A DNA stretch of 64,000 nt from positions 1 through 64,000 of the forward strand of contig NZ_JACYXF010000016.1 of the NCBI RefSeq assembly GCF_015352985.1. The letters run 5' to 3'. Below, piece by piece: positions 52,957 to 63,380 of this stretch. The notes below the pieces were generated by a model. That model saw only the letters and a list, made by a program, of their open reading frames with translations. It was not told the DNA's origin and searched no databases. Position numbers and translations under genes: made by a program. This stretch comes from Noviherbaspirillum malthae (GTDB taxonomy: Bacteria; Pseudomonadota; Gammaproteobacteria; Burkholderiales; Burkholderiaceae_D). Position 1 is the stretch's first letter. Each line of letters begins with the position of its first letter.

Positions 52957-54429
52957 ATGAACAAACTGACCACCGCCGCAGGCGCTCCCGTCGCCGACAA
53001 CCAGAATTCCCTTACCGCGGGCGAGCGCGGCCCGATGCTGCTGCAGGATGTGTGGTTTCTCGAAAAGCTGGCGCACTTCGACCGCGAAGTCATCCCCGAG
53101 CGCCGCGTGCATGCAAAGGGTTCGGGCGCCTATGGCACGCTGACCATCACCAGCGACATCAGCCGCTATTCCAAGGCGAAGCTGTTCTCGCAGGTGGGCA
53201 AGAAGACCGATCTGTTCCTGCGCTTTTCCACCGTCGCTGGCGAGCGCGGCGCGGCCGATGCCGAACGCGACGTGCGCGGCTTCTCGGTCAAGTTCTATAC
53301 CGAGGAAGGCAACTGGGACATCGTCGGCAACAACACGCCGGTCTTCTTCCTGCGCGACCCGCTCAAGTTTCCCGACTTCATCCATACGCAAAAGCGCGAT
53401 CCTAAGACCAACATGCGCAGTCCAACCGCGGCCTGGGATTTCTGGTCGCGCCATCCGGAATCGCTGCACCAGATCACCATCCTGATGAGCGACCGCGGCC
53501 TGCCGCAGAACTACCGCCAGATCCACGGCTTCGGTTCGCACACTTTCTCCTTCATCAACGCCGCCAACGAGCGCTTCTGGGTGAAATTCCACTTCAAGTC
53601 GATGCAGGGCATCGCCAACTGGACCAATGAAGAAGCGCTGGAAGTGATCGGCCGCGACCGTGAATCCGCGCAGAAGGATTTGTTCGACAATATCGAGCAG
53701 GGCAATTTCCCGAAGTGGCGCATGTGCGTGCAGGTCATGCCCGAGCGCGATGCGGCGACCTATCCGATCAATCCCTTCGACCTCACCAAGGTGTGGCCGC
53801 ACAAGGATTACCCGCTGATCGAAGTCGGCATCCTGGAACTGAACCGCAATCCGGAAAATTATTTCGCCGAGGTCGAACAGGCGGCGTTCACGCCGGCCAA
53901 CGTGGTGCCCGGCATCGGCTTCTCGCCGGACAAGATGCTGCAGGGCCGCCTGTTCTCGTACGGTGACGCGCACCGCTACCGCCTGGGCGTGAACCATCAC
54001 CAGATCCCGGTGAACGCGCCGCGCTGCCCCTTCCACAACGGCTTTCACCGCGACGGCGCGATGCGCACCGACGGCAATCTCGGCGGCCGTCCAAACTATG
54101 AACCGAACCGTTTCGGCGAATTCGCGCAGGACGCCAATGCGGCGGAACCGGCGCTGGCCGTGTACGGCGCGGCAGACCGCTACGATCATCGTGCCGACGG
54201 CGACTATTACAGCCAGGCCGGCGCGCTGTTCCGCCTGATGGATGCGTCGCAGAAGCAGCAGCTGTTCAGCCATATCGCCGCTTCGATTGCAAGCGTTCCG
54301 GAAGAGATCAAGCGCAGGCAGCTCGAGCATTTCGCCAAGGCCGATGCGGAGTATGCGGCTGGCGTGGCCAAGGCATTGGGCATGCCGCATGAAAAGTCTG
54401 ACCACGCTGCTATAGTCAGGCGAGGATGA
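52957..54429 (+). CDS. katA: Monofunctional haem catalase, small-subunit clade
   Basis: This 490-residue enzyme decomposes hydrogen peroxide in the cytoplasm. The catalytic His is H52 in [12 protein letters not shown] and the distal Asn is in [10 protein letters not shown]. The haem-ligating Tyr is in [14 protein letters not shown]. The length and NADPH-clade style ([16 protein letters not shown]) fit clade 3 catalases. GAGGACAAG precedes the ATG. It stands alone. Confidence 0.96.
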   Translation: MNKLTTAAGAPVADNQNSLTAGERGPMLLQDVWFLEKLAHFDREVIPERRVHAKGSGAYGTLTITSDISRYSKAKLFSQVGKKTDLFLRFSTVAGERGAADAERDVRGFSVKFYTEEGNWDIVGNNTPVFFLRDPLKFPDFIHTQKRDPKTNMRSPTAAWDFWSRHPESLHQITILMSDRGLPQNYRQIHGFGSHTFSFINAANERFWVKFHFKSMQGIANWTNEEALEVIGRDRESAQKDLFDNIEQGNFPKWRMCVQVMPERDAATYPINPFDLTKVWPHKDYPLIEVGILELNRNPENYFAEVEQAAFTPANVVPGIGFSPDKMLQGRLFSYGDAHRYRLGVNHHQIPVNAPRCPFHNGFHRDGAMRTDGNLGGRPNYEPNRFGEFAQDANAAEPALAVYGAADRYDHRADGDYYSQAGALFRLMDASQKQQLFSHIAASIASVPEEIKRRQLEHFAKADAEYAAGVAKALGMPHEKSDHAAIVRRG

Positions 54430-54642
54430 AAGGAAAGCCGGAGGGCCGGCGGGTAACCGCCGTTCTCTTGCGTTGGCGGCGCAGACTGCATGCCGTGGAC
54501 ACGGTCGTCGTCCGCCTCCCGGTATTGGTGCCGTTCCAAGGTAAGGGTTTCGGCTCTCTTGTTGCCTCAAATTCCTGTCCGGCCCGGCATTGGCGGGCGG
54601 GTTCGATCGGCGTGAGACGATCCAACGCACATTAACAAAGAA

Positions 54643-56028
54643 TCAACCGGCCATCACATGCTGCCCTCCGTCCACTGGTATCACCGTGCCGGTTAACATT
54701 TTTCCGCCGTCCCCGACCAGGTATGCTGCCAGTGCGCCGACGTCATCGATACCGGCCAGACGCTTCTGCGGAGCCTGCGCGGCCGCTCGTTCCAGCAGTT
54801 CATCAAAGCGATCGAGACCGCTGGCTGCTCGCGTGCGCATCGGCCCAGGCGAGATTGCATGCACACGTATATCCTGCGGTCCCAATTCCGCTGCCAGGTA
54901 GCGCGCCGTACTCTCAAGTGCAGCCTTGACCGGCCCCATCAAATTGTAGTGCTCGACAACCCGTTCCGATCCATAGAAACTCACCGTGAGCAAGCATCCT
55001 CCCTGGCGCATCAACGGTTCAGCCAGCCGTGCAATGCGGATGAAGGAATGACATGACACATCCATTGCCATTGCAAAGCCCGCTGCCGAACAATCCGTGA
55101 CGCGGCCATGCAAATCCTCCTTGGGTGCATAGGCGATCGAATGCAATACGAAGTCCAGCCCGCCCCATTCCCGTTCGATACGCTCGAACAGCGCTTCGAG
55201 CTGACCGGGAATGCGCACATCACATGGTGCAGTGATGGAACAGCCAAGCTCTTCCGCCAGCGGTGCAACAAAGGGCTTGGCCTTGTCATTCACGTAAGTG
55301 ACCGCCAGTTCTGCACCTGCCACGCGAAAGGCGCGAGCGCAGCCATAGGCGATGGAGTGTTCATTGGCAATTCCCAGTACCAGCCCACGCCGACCGCGCA
55401 AGCTGAACGGTGCCGTAACCGATCCCTCCTCCAACGGAGTCAGCCTTGGCGAAGCCGGTCCAGCGGAATGCTCTGTCGACGCCTCGCCTGCTTCTTCGGA
55501 TCTTGAAGGAAGGCTCCCTGCATCAAGCCGCTCCCGGTAACGCTGACGGTGTGCGACCGCGACTTCCGGCACGTCGATGGCGGGCCGCCGGATTTTTTCC
55601 AAGGGCGCAAGCACTTCTGCCGTGCCGGTGACAACGTCTTCGCCTTGCTGATTGGTACAGCGGCAATCAAAGTAAATCACTTTGCGCGCGGCGTCCTTTT
55701 CTCTTGCGGTCACGGTGACGGTCACGGTGTCGCCAATCCCGACCGGACGCATAAAACGTAAATTCTGCCCCAGGTAGATCGTGCCGGCACCCGGCAATTT
55801 CGTCCCCAGCACCGCGGAAATCAAGGCTCCGGCCCACATGCCATGGCCGACCACCTTGTGGAAGCGATTTCCTGCCGCATAGACCGGATCGAGATGCGCG
55901 GGATTGACATCGCCGGATACTGCGGCAAACACCTCAATGTCTTCAGGTAACAGCGTGCGAACGAGTTGTGCGTTGTCACCGATAGCGACTTCATCGAAGG
56001 TTCGGTTTTCGACTATTCGAGCATTCAT
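54643..56028 (-). CDS. Fusion of MaoC-like (R)-hydratase and FabI-like enoyl-ACP reductase
   Basis: This is a 461-residue protein. Residues 1 to about 140 are a MaoC hot-dog domain with the hydratase motif AVSGDVNPAHLD and VVGHGMWAGALISAVLG. A Ser/Glu-rich linker follows, then a FabI-type SDR: GLVLGIANEHSIAYGCARAF, SIAYAPKEDL, the catalytic Tyr/Lys pattern FYGSERVVEHYNLMGPVKAALE and ISPGPMRTRAASG. Such fusions would hydrate and reduce enoyl thioesters, linking fatty-acid intermediates with 3-hydroxyacyl supply for PHA. It is divergent from phaC. ATG 56028 (MNARIVENRTFDEV) is chosen over 56061. Confidence 0.88.
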   Translation of the reverse strand: MNARIVENRTFDEVAIGDNAQLVRTLLPEDIEVFAAVSGDVNPAHLDPVYAAGNRFHKVVGHGMWAGALISAVLGTKLPGAGTIYLGQNLRFMRPVGIGDTVTVTVTAREKDAARKVIYFDCRCTNQQGEDVVTGTAEVLAPLEKIRRPAIDVPEVAVAHRQRYRERLDAGSLPSRSEEAGEASTEHSAGPASPRLTPLEEGSVTAPFSLRGRRGLVLGIANEHSIAYGCARAFRVAGAELAVTYVNDKAKPFVAPLAEELGCSITAPCDVRIPGQLEALFERIEREWGGLDFVLHSIAYAPKEDLHGRVTDCSAAGFAMAMDVSCHSFIRIARLAEPLMRQGGCLLTVSFYGSERVVEHYNLMGPVKAALESTARYLAAELGPQDIRVHAISPGPMRTRAASGLDRFDELLERAAAQAPQKRLAGIDDVGALAAYLVGDGGKMLTGTVIPVDGGQHVMAG

Positions 56029-56089
56029 GCAGGCATCCTGGCATTGGTTGAGCGAGGCCACAGGATAATTTTCCGCATTCCTGATGTAC

Positions 56090-56103
56090 TTGATCCAGGT
56101 CAG
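56090..56103. promoter_or_regulatory. Weak FNR/Anr-like site between MaoC-FabI and phaC
   Basis: TTGATCCAGGTCAG has one perfect TTGAT half and a degenerate second half (GTCAG against ATCAA). It lies 59 bp upstream of the phaC start and 62 bp from the MaoC-FabI start. The stronger boxes at 63.4 kb make low-oxygen control of this cluster plausible. Confidence 0.3.
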
Positions 56104-56161
56104 TTTTTTTTGGTAAGTGTTTGTCTATCCTCGACGGATCAGCTTCCCCAAGATTTAGGCC

Positions 56162-57952
56162 ATGGATCACGCACCCTGGAACATGCTCCACCATCCTGAA
56201 CGGCTTGCCAGTGCCTGGCTCGGTGCCCGCTACAGGGAAAAGTACTCGCCCGATGACCGCAACAAGGATCTGGATCGCATCTTGATGGCGGCGGTTGGAA
56301 GGCTTACCGGAGGCATATCGCCGATTGCCCTGTGGATGGCCTACGTCGACTGGATCACGCACCTCCAGCTGTCGCCGTCAAAGCAGCATGAATTGCTCAT
56401 TGACGGCTGGCATAAAGTCTCAAGGTGGCAAGGGTATGCCTATGACGCCATGCGGCACGCAGATAGCAAGCTTGAACCCTGCGTGGACCCTCTGCCTCAG
56501 GACAAGCGTTTCGCCGATCCCGCATGGCAACAGTGGCCATTCAACCTGATGTACCAGGGCTTCCTGATGTCCCAGCAATGGTGGCATCGTGCAACAACAG
56601 GAATCAGCGGCGTATCGGAACACCATGAGGAGGTGATGACCTTTGCCGCGCGGCAGCTGCTCGACATGTTGTCGCCATCGAATTTTGCCAGCATGAATCC
56701 CGTGGTGATCCACGAAGCGATTCGAAGCCGGGGTCAGAATTTCATTCGAGGAGCCGCAAATGCCGCCAGTAACTGGGTGCATGAGTTTGCATCCAAGCCA
56801 CGCGATCATGCATTCAAGGTTGGCGAGACACTCGCTGCCACGCCGGGCAAGATCATCTTCCGGAATCGGCTGATCGAACTGATCCAGTACGCGCCGGCAT
56901 CATCGACGGTGCATGCGACTCCGGTACTGATTGTGCCGGCATGGATCATGAAGTATTACATTCTCGATTTGTCACCGCACAATTCACTGGTGCGCTATCT
57001 GGTTGAACAAGGCCACACCGTATTCATGATCTCCTGGAAGAATCCGGACGCCGCCGATCGCGATTTCAACATGGATGACTACCGTACGCTGGGCATCATG
57101 GACGCCATCGAGGCCATCTGCAAGGCGACGCAATCGCCCACGCTCCATGCGGTCGGCTATTGCCTCGGCGGCACCTTGCTGTCCATTACCGCCGCGGCGA
57201 TGGCGCGTGACGGCGATCAACGCCTGGCAAGCATGACCTTGTTCGCATCGCAGGTCGACTTCAAGGAGCCAGGCGAGCTGTCGCTGTTCATCGATGAAAG
57301 CCAGGTCGCATTGCTCGAGGCATTGATGTGGGAACAGGGATATCTCGACAGTCGCCAGATGGCCGGGGCGTTCCAGATGCTTCGCTCCAACGACCTCATC
57401 TGGTCACGCAGGCTGAATCACTACCTGCTCGGCCTGCCCGAAAAAGTCACGGACCTGATGGCATGGAATATGGACACCACCCGCATGCCCTACCGGATGC
57501 ATATCCAGTATCTGCGTGACCTGTTCCTCCACAATGACTTGGCCGAGGGCCGTTATAGCGTGAATGGACAGCCGATTGTCTTGTCCGATATTCGCGTGCC
57601 GATCTTTGCGGTCGGCACCATCACCGACCATGTCGCGCCGTGGCGATCGACTTACAAAATCCATCTGCTTACCGATACCGAGGTGACTTACTGCCTGACC
57701 AGCGGCGGACACAATGCCGGCGTGGTTTCGCCCCCGGGCCATCCCAATCGGCAATACCAGATATCCAGGCACATGCCCAACGATACCTACACCAACCCCG
57801 AGGATTGGCATCGCACGACTCCATCGCAGGAAGGTTCATGGTGGCCCGAGTGGGAAACCTGGCTATCCAGCCGGTCGCCGAACCGGCAAAAGCCGCCATC
57901 GATGCCGCCTGCCGCATGCGATGCGCCGGGCACTTATGTGTTCCAGCGATAA
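56162..57952 (+). CDS. phaC: Class I poly(3-hydroxyalkanoate) synthase
   Basis: This 596-residue protein polymerises (R)-3-hydroxyacyl-CoA into storage polyester granules. The N-terminal PhaC_N region includes WPFNLMYQGFLMSQQWW. The triad is C334 in the lipase-like box GYCLGG, D489 in GTITDHVAPW and H517 in SGGHNAGVV. The family Trp/Pro-rich ending is EGSWWPEWETWL. The N-terminus is shorter and less basic than Cupriavidus PhaC, as in the second PHA synthase seen in stress clusters of Burkholderiales. The ribosome site is weak. Confidence 0.95.
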   Translation: MDHAPWNMLHHPERLASAWLGARYREKYSPDDRNKDLDRILMAAVGRLTGGISPIALWMAYVDWITHLQLSPSKQHELLIDGWHKVSRWQGYAYDAMRHADSKLEPCVDPLPQDKRFADPAWQQWPFNLMYQGFLMSQQWWHRATTGISGVSEHHEEVMTFAARQLLDMLSPSNFASMNPVVIHEAIRSRGQNFIRGAANAASNWVHEFASKPRDHAFKVGETLAATPGKIIFRNRLIELIQYAPASSTVHATPVLIVPAWIMKYYILDLSPHNSLVRYLVEQGHTVFMISWKNPDAADRDFNMDDYRTLGIMDAIEAICKATQSPTLHAVGYCLGGTLLSITAAAMARDGDQRLASMTLFASQVDFKEPGELSLFIDESQVALLEALMWEQGYLDSRQMAGAFQMLRSNDLIWSRRLNHYLLGLPEKVTDLMAWNMDTTRMPYRMHIQYLRDLFLHNDLAEGRYSVNGQPIVLSDIRVPIFAVGTITDHVAPWRSTYKIHLLTDTEVTYCLTSGGHNAGVVSPPGHPNRQYQISRHMPNDTYTNPEDWHRTTPSQEGSWWPEWETWLSSRSPNRQKPPSMPPAACDAPGTYVFQR

Positions 57953-58084
57953 AAGGCCAGTAGCGTCCATCCATCTTACCGGTATCCTCCGGGACGATCT
58001 CCCACAGTCCTGCAGTTGGCCGTCCAGGCTGCCACACCACTCAAGGCATCACGGCTTAGACGAGATCAATCATGGAAGCACATG

Positions 58085-60913
58085 ATGAAACAGTCCGCAA
58101 GCATTGACCAACCCTACGCGCTTGACATCAACAGAATCATTTCTGCTTTCGAGACAAATGTTCAAGCTGGCCTGTCTTCGGGGGAGGCGTCGCGGCGGCT
58201 GCGTGACGACGGGCCCAATGCACTGCGCGCTGCCCCGCGTCCGCCTGCGTGGCGGCAATTCCTGCTGCATTTTCAGGACCCGCTGGTCTACCTGCTCGTC
58301 ACTGCCGCGGCCATTGGATTGGCTGCCTGGTTCATGGAAGGCCGCACCGGCATACCCGTTGATGCGATCGTCATTACAGCGATCATCATCCTCAATGCCA
58401 TCCTGAGCTTCGTGCAGGAAGTGAAGGCAGAAAACGCTGTTGCCGCACTGACCAGCATGACGGCAGCCATGTCGTCGGTACTGCGGGATGGGCAACTCGT
58501 CTGCATACCAACGCACGATCTGGTCCGTGGCGACTTGCTCTCGTTGAGCGAGGGCGATATCGTCGGTGCCGATTCACGCCTAGTGCAGGCCTCGGCATTA
58601 CGCGTACAGGAAGCGTCGCTGACCGGCGAGAGCGAAGCAGTGCTCAAGAATACGGCGGTGCTGCCTCCGCCGGTTGCGCTTGCCGACAGAGCCAACATGG
58701 CTTTCAAGGGCACAACCGTTGTTCAGGGCAATGGCCTGGCCATCGTGACCGCCACCGGGATGGCAACGGAGATCGGCACCATCGCGAGCATGCTCGACCG
58801 TACCGAGGAGTCGCAAACGCCACTGCAAAAGGAAATCGGCAAGGTGGGTAAAACGCTTGGTGTCGTCGTGACCCTTATTGCCGCGCTCGTCGTGGCGACA
58901 GTCCTGCTCATTACTCCAGTTAACGGCATCGCGGAAATCGTCGAGGTCCTCCTGCTTGGCGTCTCGCTTGCCGTGGCTGCAGTGCCGGAAGGACTGCCTG
59001 CGGTCCTCTCGATTGTGCTCGCCTTGGGCGTGCAGCGGATGGCACGGCAAAATGCGGTCGTCAAAAAGCTGTCTTCCGTGGAATCGCTAGGGTCGGCCAC
59101 GGTAATCGCGTCCGACAAGACCGGTACGCTGACCCGGGCTGAAATGACGATCGAGCGCATCGTCACCGCTTCCGGAACGACCCATGTCAGCGGCATTGGA
59201 TATGCGCCCGAAGGCGAAATCCTGTATCGGGGCGAACGGCTCCAGCCAGGAGCGCTGCTGTCCGAACATGTCACCGTGCTATGCGGCGGCAGCCTGGCCA
59301 GCAACGCCAGTCTGCGCAGAAGCGAAGCCGGTCAATGGGAAATCCAGGGCGACCCCACCGAGGCGGCATTCCTTGTCGCTGAGGAAAAGCTGGGTGCCGC
59401 GGCCGGACGCAAGCAGCGTTTCGAACGCATCGGTGAAATTCCATTCACCTCGGAACGCAAGCTGATGTCGACCGTACAGATCGATCACGGAGATAGTGAA
59501 AATATCTTCATCTTTACAAAGGGAGCGCCCGACGTACTGCTTCAGCGATGCAGCAGGATCAGAATCGGCTTCGACACCGTCCTGCTCGACGACGCCAGGC
59601 GCCAGCGCATCGTTGCCGATATCGACAGCCTTACCGATGCAGCCCTGCGTACCCTGGCCGTCGCCTACCGTACCCTGAAACAGGAGGAGGACCCGCATGC
59701 AAGTGACGGGTTGGAGCAGGATCTGATCTATGCAGGTACGGTCGGCATCATTGACCCTGCACGTAAAGAAGCCGCTCAGGCAATCCGCGAAGCGCGCCAT
59801 GCCGGCATTCGAGTGTTGATGATCACTGGCGACCATCCGCGGACCGCAGCGCGCATCGCGGCAGACCTTGGCATTACCACTGCCCCTGCACAGGCATTGA
59901 CCGGCTTGGATCTGGACAGGATGGACCGGGCTGCCTTTGCCCGTGCGGTCAGATCGACCTCCGTGTTCGCCCGGGTCGCGCCTGAGCATAAGCTGCGGAT
60001 CGTCGATGCCCTGCAGGCTGACGGCAATGTCGTCGCAATGACCGGTGATGGTGTCAACGACGCACCCGCCTTGAAGTCGGCGGACATTGGCATTGCGATG
60101 GGTGTCACTGGTACGGAGGTGACCAAGCAAGCAGCCCGGATGATCCTTGCCGATGACAACTTCGCAACGATTGTTCGTGCGGTCCGCGAGGGACGGCATA
60201 TCTTCGACAACATCGGGAAGTTCTTGCGTTACCTGCTGTCGTCCAACATTGGCGAGGTATTGACCATCTTCCTCGGCGTGATCCTGGCAGGCGTGCTCGG
60301 CTTGACCGATACCGCAGGAGGGCTCGTACTGCCGTTGCTGGCGACCCAGATTTTGTGGATCAATCTACTGACCGATTCAGGACCTGCCTTGGCAATGGGT
60401 ATTGATCCGGAGACCGATGACGTCATGGCACGGCCGCCCCGCCGGCCGACCGACCGGATCATTGACGCGCGAATGTGGACAAGCGTCTTGCAGACCGGTA
60501 TCGTGATGGCCATCATCACGCTGATGACCATCGACTTTTATTTGCCGGGCGGCTTGATAGAAGGCTCGCATGATCTGGACAATGCGCGCACCGCCGGCTT
60601 CACGGTGCTGGTACTTGCCCAGCTTTACAACTGCTTCAATGCCAGATCGGACATGACCAGCGCATTTCATCACTTGTTTGCCAACAAGTGGCTATGGGGC
60701 GCGATCGCCTTCTCCGTGTTGCTGCAGATTGCGGTCGTCCATCTCAGCGTGCTCAACACGGCATTCAATACCGCACCGCTTGGCCTGGACCAGTGGCTGT
60801 TCTGCGGTGCCGCTGCCAGTATGGTGTTATGGACCTCCGAACTACGCAAGCTGGTGCGACGCGCAAGAACATCTCGTCTGCTCGAGCCGGCGAAAGCGAC
60901 ATTAGCCCGATAG
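58085..60913 (+). CDS. P-type (P2) cation-transporting ATPase
   Basis: This 942-residue inner-membrane pump has the N-terminal cation ATPase domain, the TGES actuator loop and the TM4 motif AVPEGLPAVLSIVLALG. The phosphorylated D344 lies in SDKTGTLT, and the hinge motif is GDGVNDAPALK. TM4 PEGL and the C-terminal six-TM domain place it in the P2 (Ca2+/Mn2+/monovalent) group rather than heavy-metal pumps. Substrate is undetermined. Two tandem ATGs (58082, 58085) are possible; GGAAG spacing favours 58085. It is 130 bp after phaC on the same strand. Confidence 0.93.
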   Translation: MKQSASIDQPYALDINRIISAFETNVQAGLSSGEASRRLRDDGPNALRAAPRPPAWRQFLLHFQDPLVYLLVTAAAIGLAAWFMEGRTGIPVDAIVITAIIILNAILSFVQEVKAENAVAALTSMTAAMSSVLRDGQLVCIPTHDLVRGDLLSLSEGDIVGADSRLVQASALRVQEASLTGESEAVLKNTAVLPPPVALADRANMAFKGTTVVQGNGLAIVTATGMATEIGTIASMLDRTEESQTPLQKEIGKVGKTLGVVVTLIAALVVATVLLITPVNGIAEIVEVLLLGVSLAVAAVPEGLPAVLSIVLALGVQRMARQNAVVKKLSSVESLGSATVIASDKTGTLTRAEMTIERIVTASGTTHVSGIGYAPEGEILYRGERLQPGALLSEHVTVLCGGSLASNASLRRSEAGQWEIQGDPTEAAFLVAEEKLGAAAGRKQRFERIGEIPFTSERKLMSTVQIDHGDSENIFIFTKGAPDVLLQRCSRIRIGFDTVLLDDARRQRIVADIDSLTDAALRTLAVAYRTLKQEEDPHASDGLEQDLIYAGTVGIIDPARKEAAQAIREARHAGIRVLMITGDHPRTAARIAADLGITTAPAQALTGLDLDRMDRAAFARAVRSTSVFARVAPEHKLRIVDALQADGNVVAMTGDGVNDAPALKSADIGIAMGVTGTEVTKQAARMILADDNFATIVRAVREGRHIFDNIGKFLRYLLSSNIGEVLTIFLGVILAGVLGLTDTAGGLVLPLLATQILWINLLTDSGPALAMGIDPETDDVMARPPRRPTDRIIDARMWTSVLQTGIVMAIITLMTIDFYLPGGLIEGSHDLDNARTAGFTVLVLAQLYNCFNARSDMTSAFHHLFANKWLWGAIAFSVLLQIAVVHLSVLNTAFNTAPLGLDQWLFCGAAASMVLWTSELRKLVRRARTSRLLEPAKATLAR

Positions 60914-60957
60914 GCATCGCCGTCATATGTCTCATGCCCTCGTCTCCTGCCACCGCC

Positions 60958-61812
60958 ATGAAACTTCGACTTTCGACAGCATCGCTTATCTTCGCCGGCA
61001 TCGCGGTCGCCGCCGCCGGAATGGGAAAGATGAAATGGAGTGCCGAAACACGCGCGCTTCGTACCCGCCTGGATGCGGCACGGCGTCCTGTCAAGCCCGA
61101 GACGGTCGACTTCAATACACTCATGGCGCTGCCGTCGCCGGTACAACGATTCTTTCGAACGGTTCTCAAAGACCACCAACCGGTCTTGGCGGGTGTACGC
61201 GTCAAGCACCACGGCATGTTCAACATGAGCAAGTCCGGTGACAAATGGCATGCATTCACCTCGGATCAGATGGTGGTCACGCAGCGGCCCGGGTTCGATT
61301 GGGACGCACGCATTGGAATCCTGCCGGGCTTGAATGTGCATGTCCGTGACGCCTATGCGACTGGTGAAGGCATTCTTCACGCTGCACTGCTCGGCTTGTT
61401 CACCGTTGCGCACCTGCACGGCAGTCGCGATGTCGCAGAGGGCGAAATCATGCGCTTTCTCGCAGAAGCAGCCTGGTATCCGACTGCATTGCTGCCAAGC
61501 CAGGGGATACGCTGGGATGCCGTGGACGCAAGCTCGGCGAAAGCCACGCTAGAAGACGGCAATGTCAAGCAGACCCTTCTGTTCACCTTTACCGAGGCCG
61601 GACTGATTGATTCTGTACGGGCCGAAGCGCGCGGCCGTACTGTGGATGGGAGAGTTGTTCCAACCCCCTGGCAAGGCCGATTCTGGAACTATGCGCAACG
61701 CGCAGGCATGTCGATACCACTTGACGGCGAAGTGATGTGGATGCTGCCGGAGGGTCCCAAGCCTTACTGGCGTGGCCGCATTGCCGAGATTGCCTATGAA
61801 TTTGTGCAGTAG
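60958..61812 (+). CDS. DUF6544-like protein with N-terminal membrane anchor
   Basis: This 284-residue protein begins with one hydrophobic segment (LSTASLIFAGIAVAAAGM). The body has LPSPVQRFFRTVLKDHQPVLAGVRVKHHGMFNM, FDWDARIGILPGLNVHVRDAY and GRMVPTPW-like segments typical of DUF6544 proteins; function is unknown. It begins 44 bp after the ATPase stop, so the two are likely co-transcribed. ATG 60958 is chosen because it begins the anchor; an in-frame ATG nine codons upstream is possible. Confidence 0.75.
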   Translation: MKLRLSTASLIFAGIAVAAAGMGKMKWSAETRALRTRLDAARRPVKPETVDFNTLMALPSPVQRFFRTVLKDHQPVLAGVRVKHHGMFNMSKSGDKWHAFTSDQMVVTQRPGFDWDARIGILPGLNVHVRDAYATGEGILHAALLGLFTVAHLHGSRDVAEGEIMRFLAEAAWYPTALLPSQGIRWDAVDASSAKATLEDGNVKQTLLFTFTEAGLIDSVRAEARGRTVDGRVVPTPWQGRFWNYAQRAGMSIPLDGEVMWMLPEGPKPYWRGRIAEIAYEFVQ

Positions 61813-61857
61813 ACAGGCCTTGCAGGCGATTCCGCAAAGCCGGCGCCAGCTAGCTAT

Positions 61858-62712
61858 TCAGTGAGCCATCAGCACTGGAATCGTCATCTGCTCAAGCACG
61901 GTACGTGTTACCCCGCCACGCAGCATTTCCTGGAAACGGGAATGGCCATAGCAGCCCATGACCAGCAAGTCACTGCGCACTGTATTGCAGCATGCAAGGA
62001 GCGTGCTGCCGAAGTCGCCGTGGCTGTCGTGCTCCTGTAGTACGTTCGCTGCAACGTCATGATGGGCGAGGTACCGAACGATATCTCCCCCTGCAGCATC
62101 AGCCGGACCCGCGTGCTTCATGCCATGGCGCAGGATCAATATGTCTACCTTGCCGACCCGTTCCAGAAGCGGCAGGGCATGATGCAGGACACGAGTCGCT
62201 TCCAGGCCGCCATCCCAGGCCAGCAACGGATTGGCGGCCAGCGCTTCGACTTTATAGCGATGGGGCAGCACCAGCACCGGCCGTCCGCTGGATACTGCGA
62301 CATATTCCGGAAGATCGTCGGCCATGGGATTGGCCGGCTCATCAGGATCCAATTGGGTAAGGATAGTCAGGTCGCTGTAGCGGGCATGCAGACTCAGGCC
62401 ATTAAGCTCTTCATCCGCTACCAGCCTGGACTCAAAATCATGTATCCCGGCAGCGCGCGCAGTTTCTTCGAAGCGGGCCAGTGCTGCCTCAGCCGACTTG
62501 TGCAGGCGGCCGATTTCTTGATGCAACGCTTCCGTGCCTTGCCCGCCCTGCTGCCGGACTCGCTCGGACAAACGCAGGTAGTGAGAGATTCCAGTGACCG
62601 CAACACCAGCTATATGGGTATTGATATTATCCCCGGCAAGGGCGGCGGCACGAACACGCTGTTCCATATGAGGGGAATGATCGGCATGGACAAGGATGGT
62701 CTTATAGGACAT
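61858..62712 (-). CDS. Tandem-domain universal stress protein
   Basis: This 284-residue protein has two Usp domains. The first (MSYKTILVHADHSPHMEQRVRAAALAG) is degenerate at its nucleotide loop. The second ends with MGCYGHSRFQEMLRGGVTRTVLEQMTIPVLMAH, which has the G-x2-G-x9-G-x-T pattern. It resembles the paralogue starting at 63595. Convergent with the DUF6544 gene. Confidence 0.92.
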   Translation of the reverse strand: MSYKTILVHADHSPHMEQRVRAAALAGDNINTHIAGVAVTGISHYLRLSERVRQQGGQGTEALHQEIGRLHKSAEAALARFEETARAAGIHDFESRLVADEELNGLSLHARYSDLTILTQLDPDEPANPMADDLPEYVAVSSGRPVLVLPHRYKVEALAANPLLAWDGGLEATRVLHHALPLLERVGKVDILILRHGMKHAGPADAAGGDIVRYLAHHDVAANVLQEHDSHGDFGSTLLACCNTVRSDLLVMGCYGHSRFQEMLRGGVTRTVLEQMTIPVLMAH

Positions 62713-62834
62713 TGCACATTCCCTGGCGTACGGAAATCAATTCAAGATTAGTCACGACATCCGGTTCGATATCATCTCGATGTCACTGGACACATTTTTG
62801 AAGAGTCCCAGCAATGCATAAATACTGATGAACG

Positions 62835-63365
62835 TCAGACTTGCAGCAGCTCGGTATGGCCGAATCCCTTTCGATAGTCAAGTACCGACAAGAACTGCGG
62901 CCGTATCTTCAATAACAGCATATCGCTGGTCTGGTTCGACTTAGTCCATTCCAGCAGCTGCGGGAAGCGCTTGATCATGCAGTCGGCAGCATGCTGAAGC
63001 TCCTTTGCGTCGTTGAGGAATTCTGCCGTGCCGCTGATGGACAGCCCCTTGATCTCGTTCCAGTCCTTGTACGGTGCGTTGATCGTCAGCGATACCTTGT
63101 TATTGCGGCGCAGGTTGTCTGCCTTCTGGCTGTCCTTGCCGATACCGATGTAGATGTCCATGCCATCGTTCGCATAGCTGACCGTAGTCGCCTGCGGGTA
63201 TCCATCCGGCCTTACGGTGGCAAGCGTCAGATCCTTGCCGTGATCGATGATGTCCATTATGAACTGCTCGATTGATTTGTCCACGTCAGCATCCTTCTGC
63301 GATGAATTTGGCGCCGATGTCTTCGCATTCGGCATCGGTTCTGTCAATGTCACTATGCTTGCCAT
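62835..63365 (-). CDS. Pyridoxamine-5'-phosphate oxidase-fold (general stress protein 26-like) protein
   Basis: This 176-residue protein has the split-barrel flavin-binding pattern LTLATVRPDGYPQATTVSYANDGMDIYIGIGKDSQKADNLRRNNKVSLTI. Such proteins bind FMN/FAD or F420 and occur in stress clusters; the reaction is unknown. The first 27 residues are low-complexity and may not be translated: ATG 63335 or 63257 are alternatives. Two FNR-type boxes lie just upstream. Confidence 0.85.
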   Translation of the reverse strand: MASIVTLTEPMPNAKTSAPNSSQKDADVDKSIEQFIMDIIDHGKDLTLATVRPDGYPQATTVSYANDGMDIYIGIGKDSQKADNLRRNNKVSLTINAPYKDWNEIKGLSISGTAEFLNDAKELQHAADCMIKRFPQLLEWTKSNQTSDMLLLKIRPQFLSVLDYRKGFGHTELLQV

Positions 63366-63380
63366 GCCGTGGCTGCCACC

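Noticed and set aside
52942..54630. 562-codon open frame antisense to the catalase
   Set aside because: The plus-strand catalase is unmistakable and the antisense frame has no family features.
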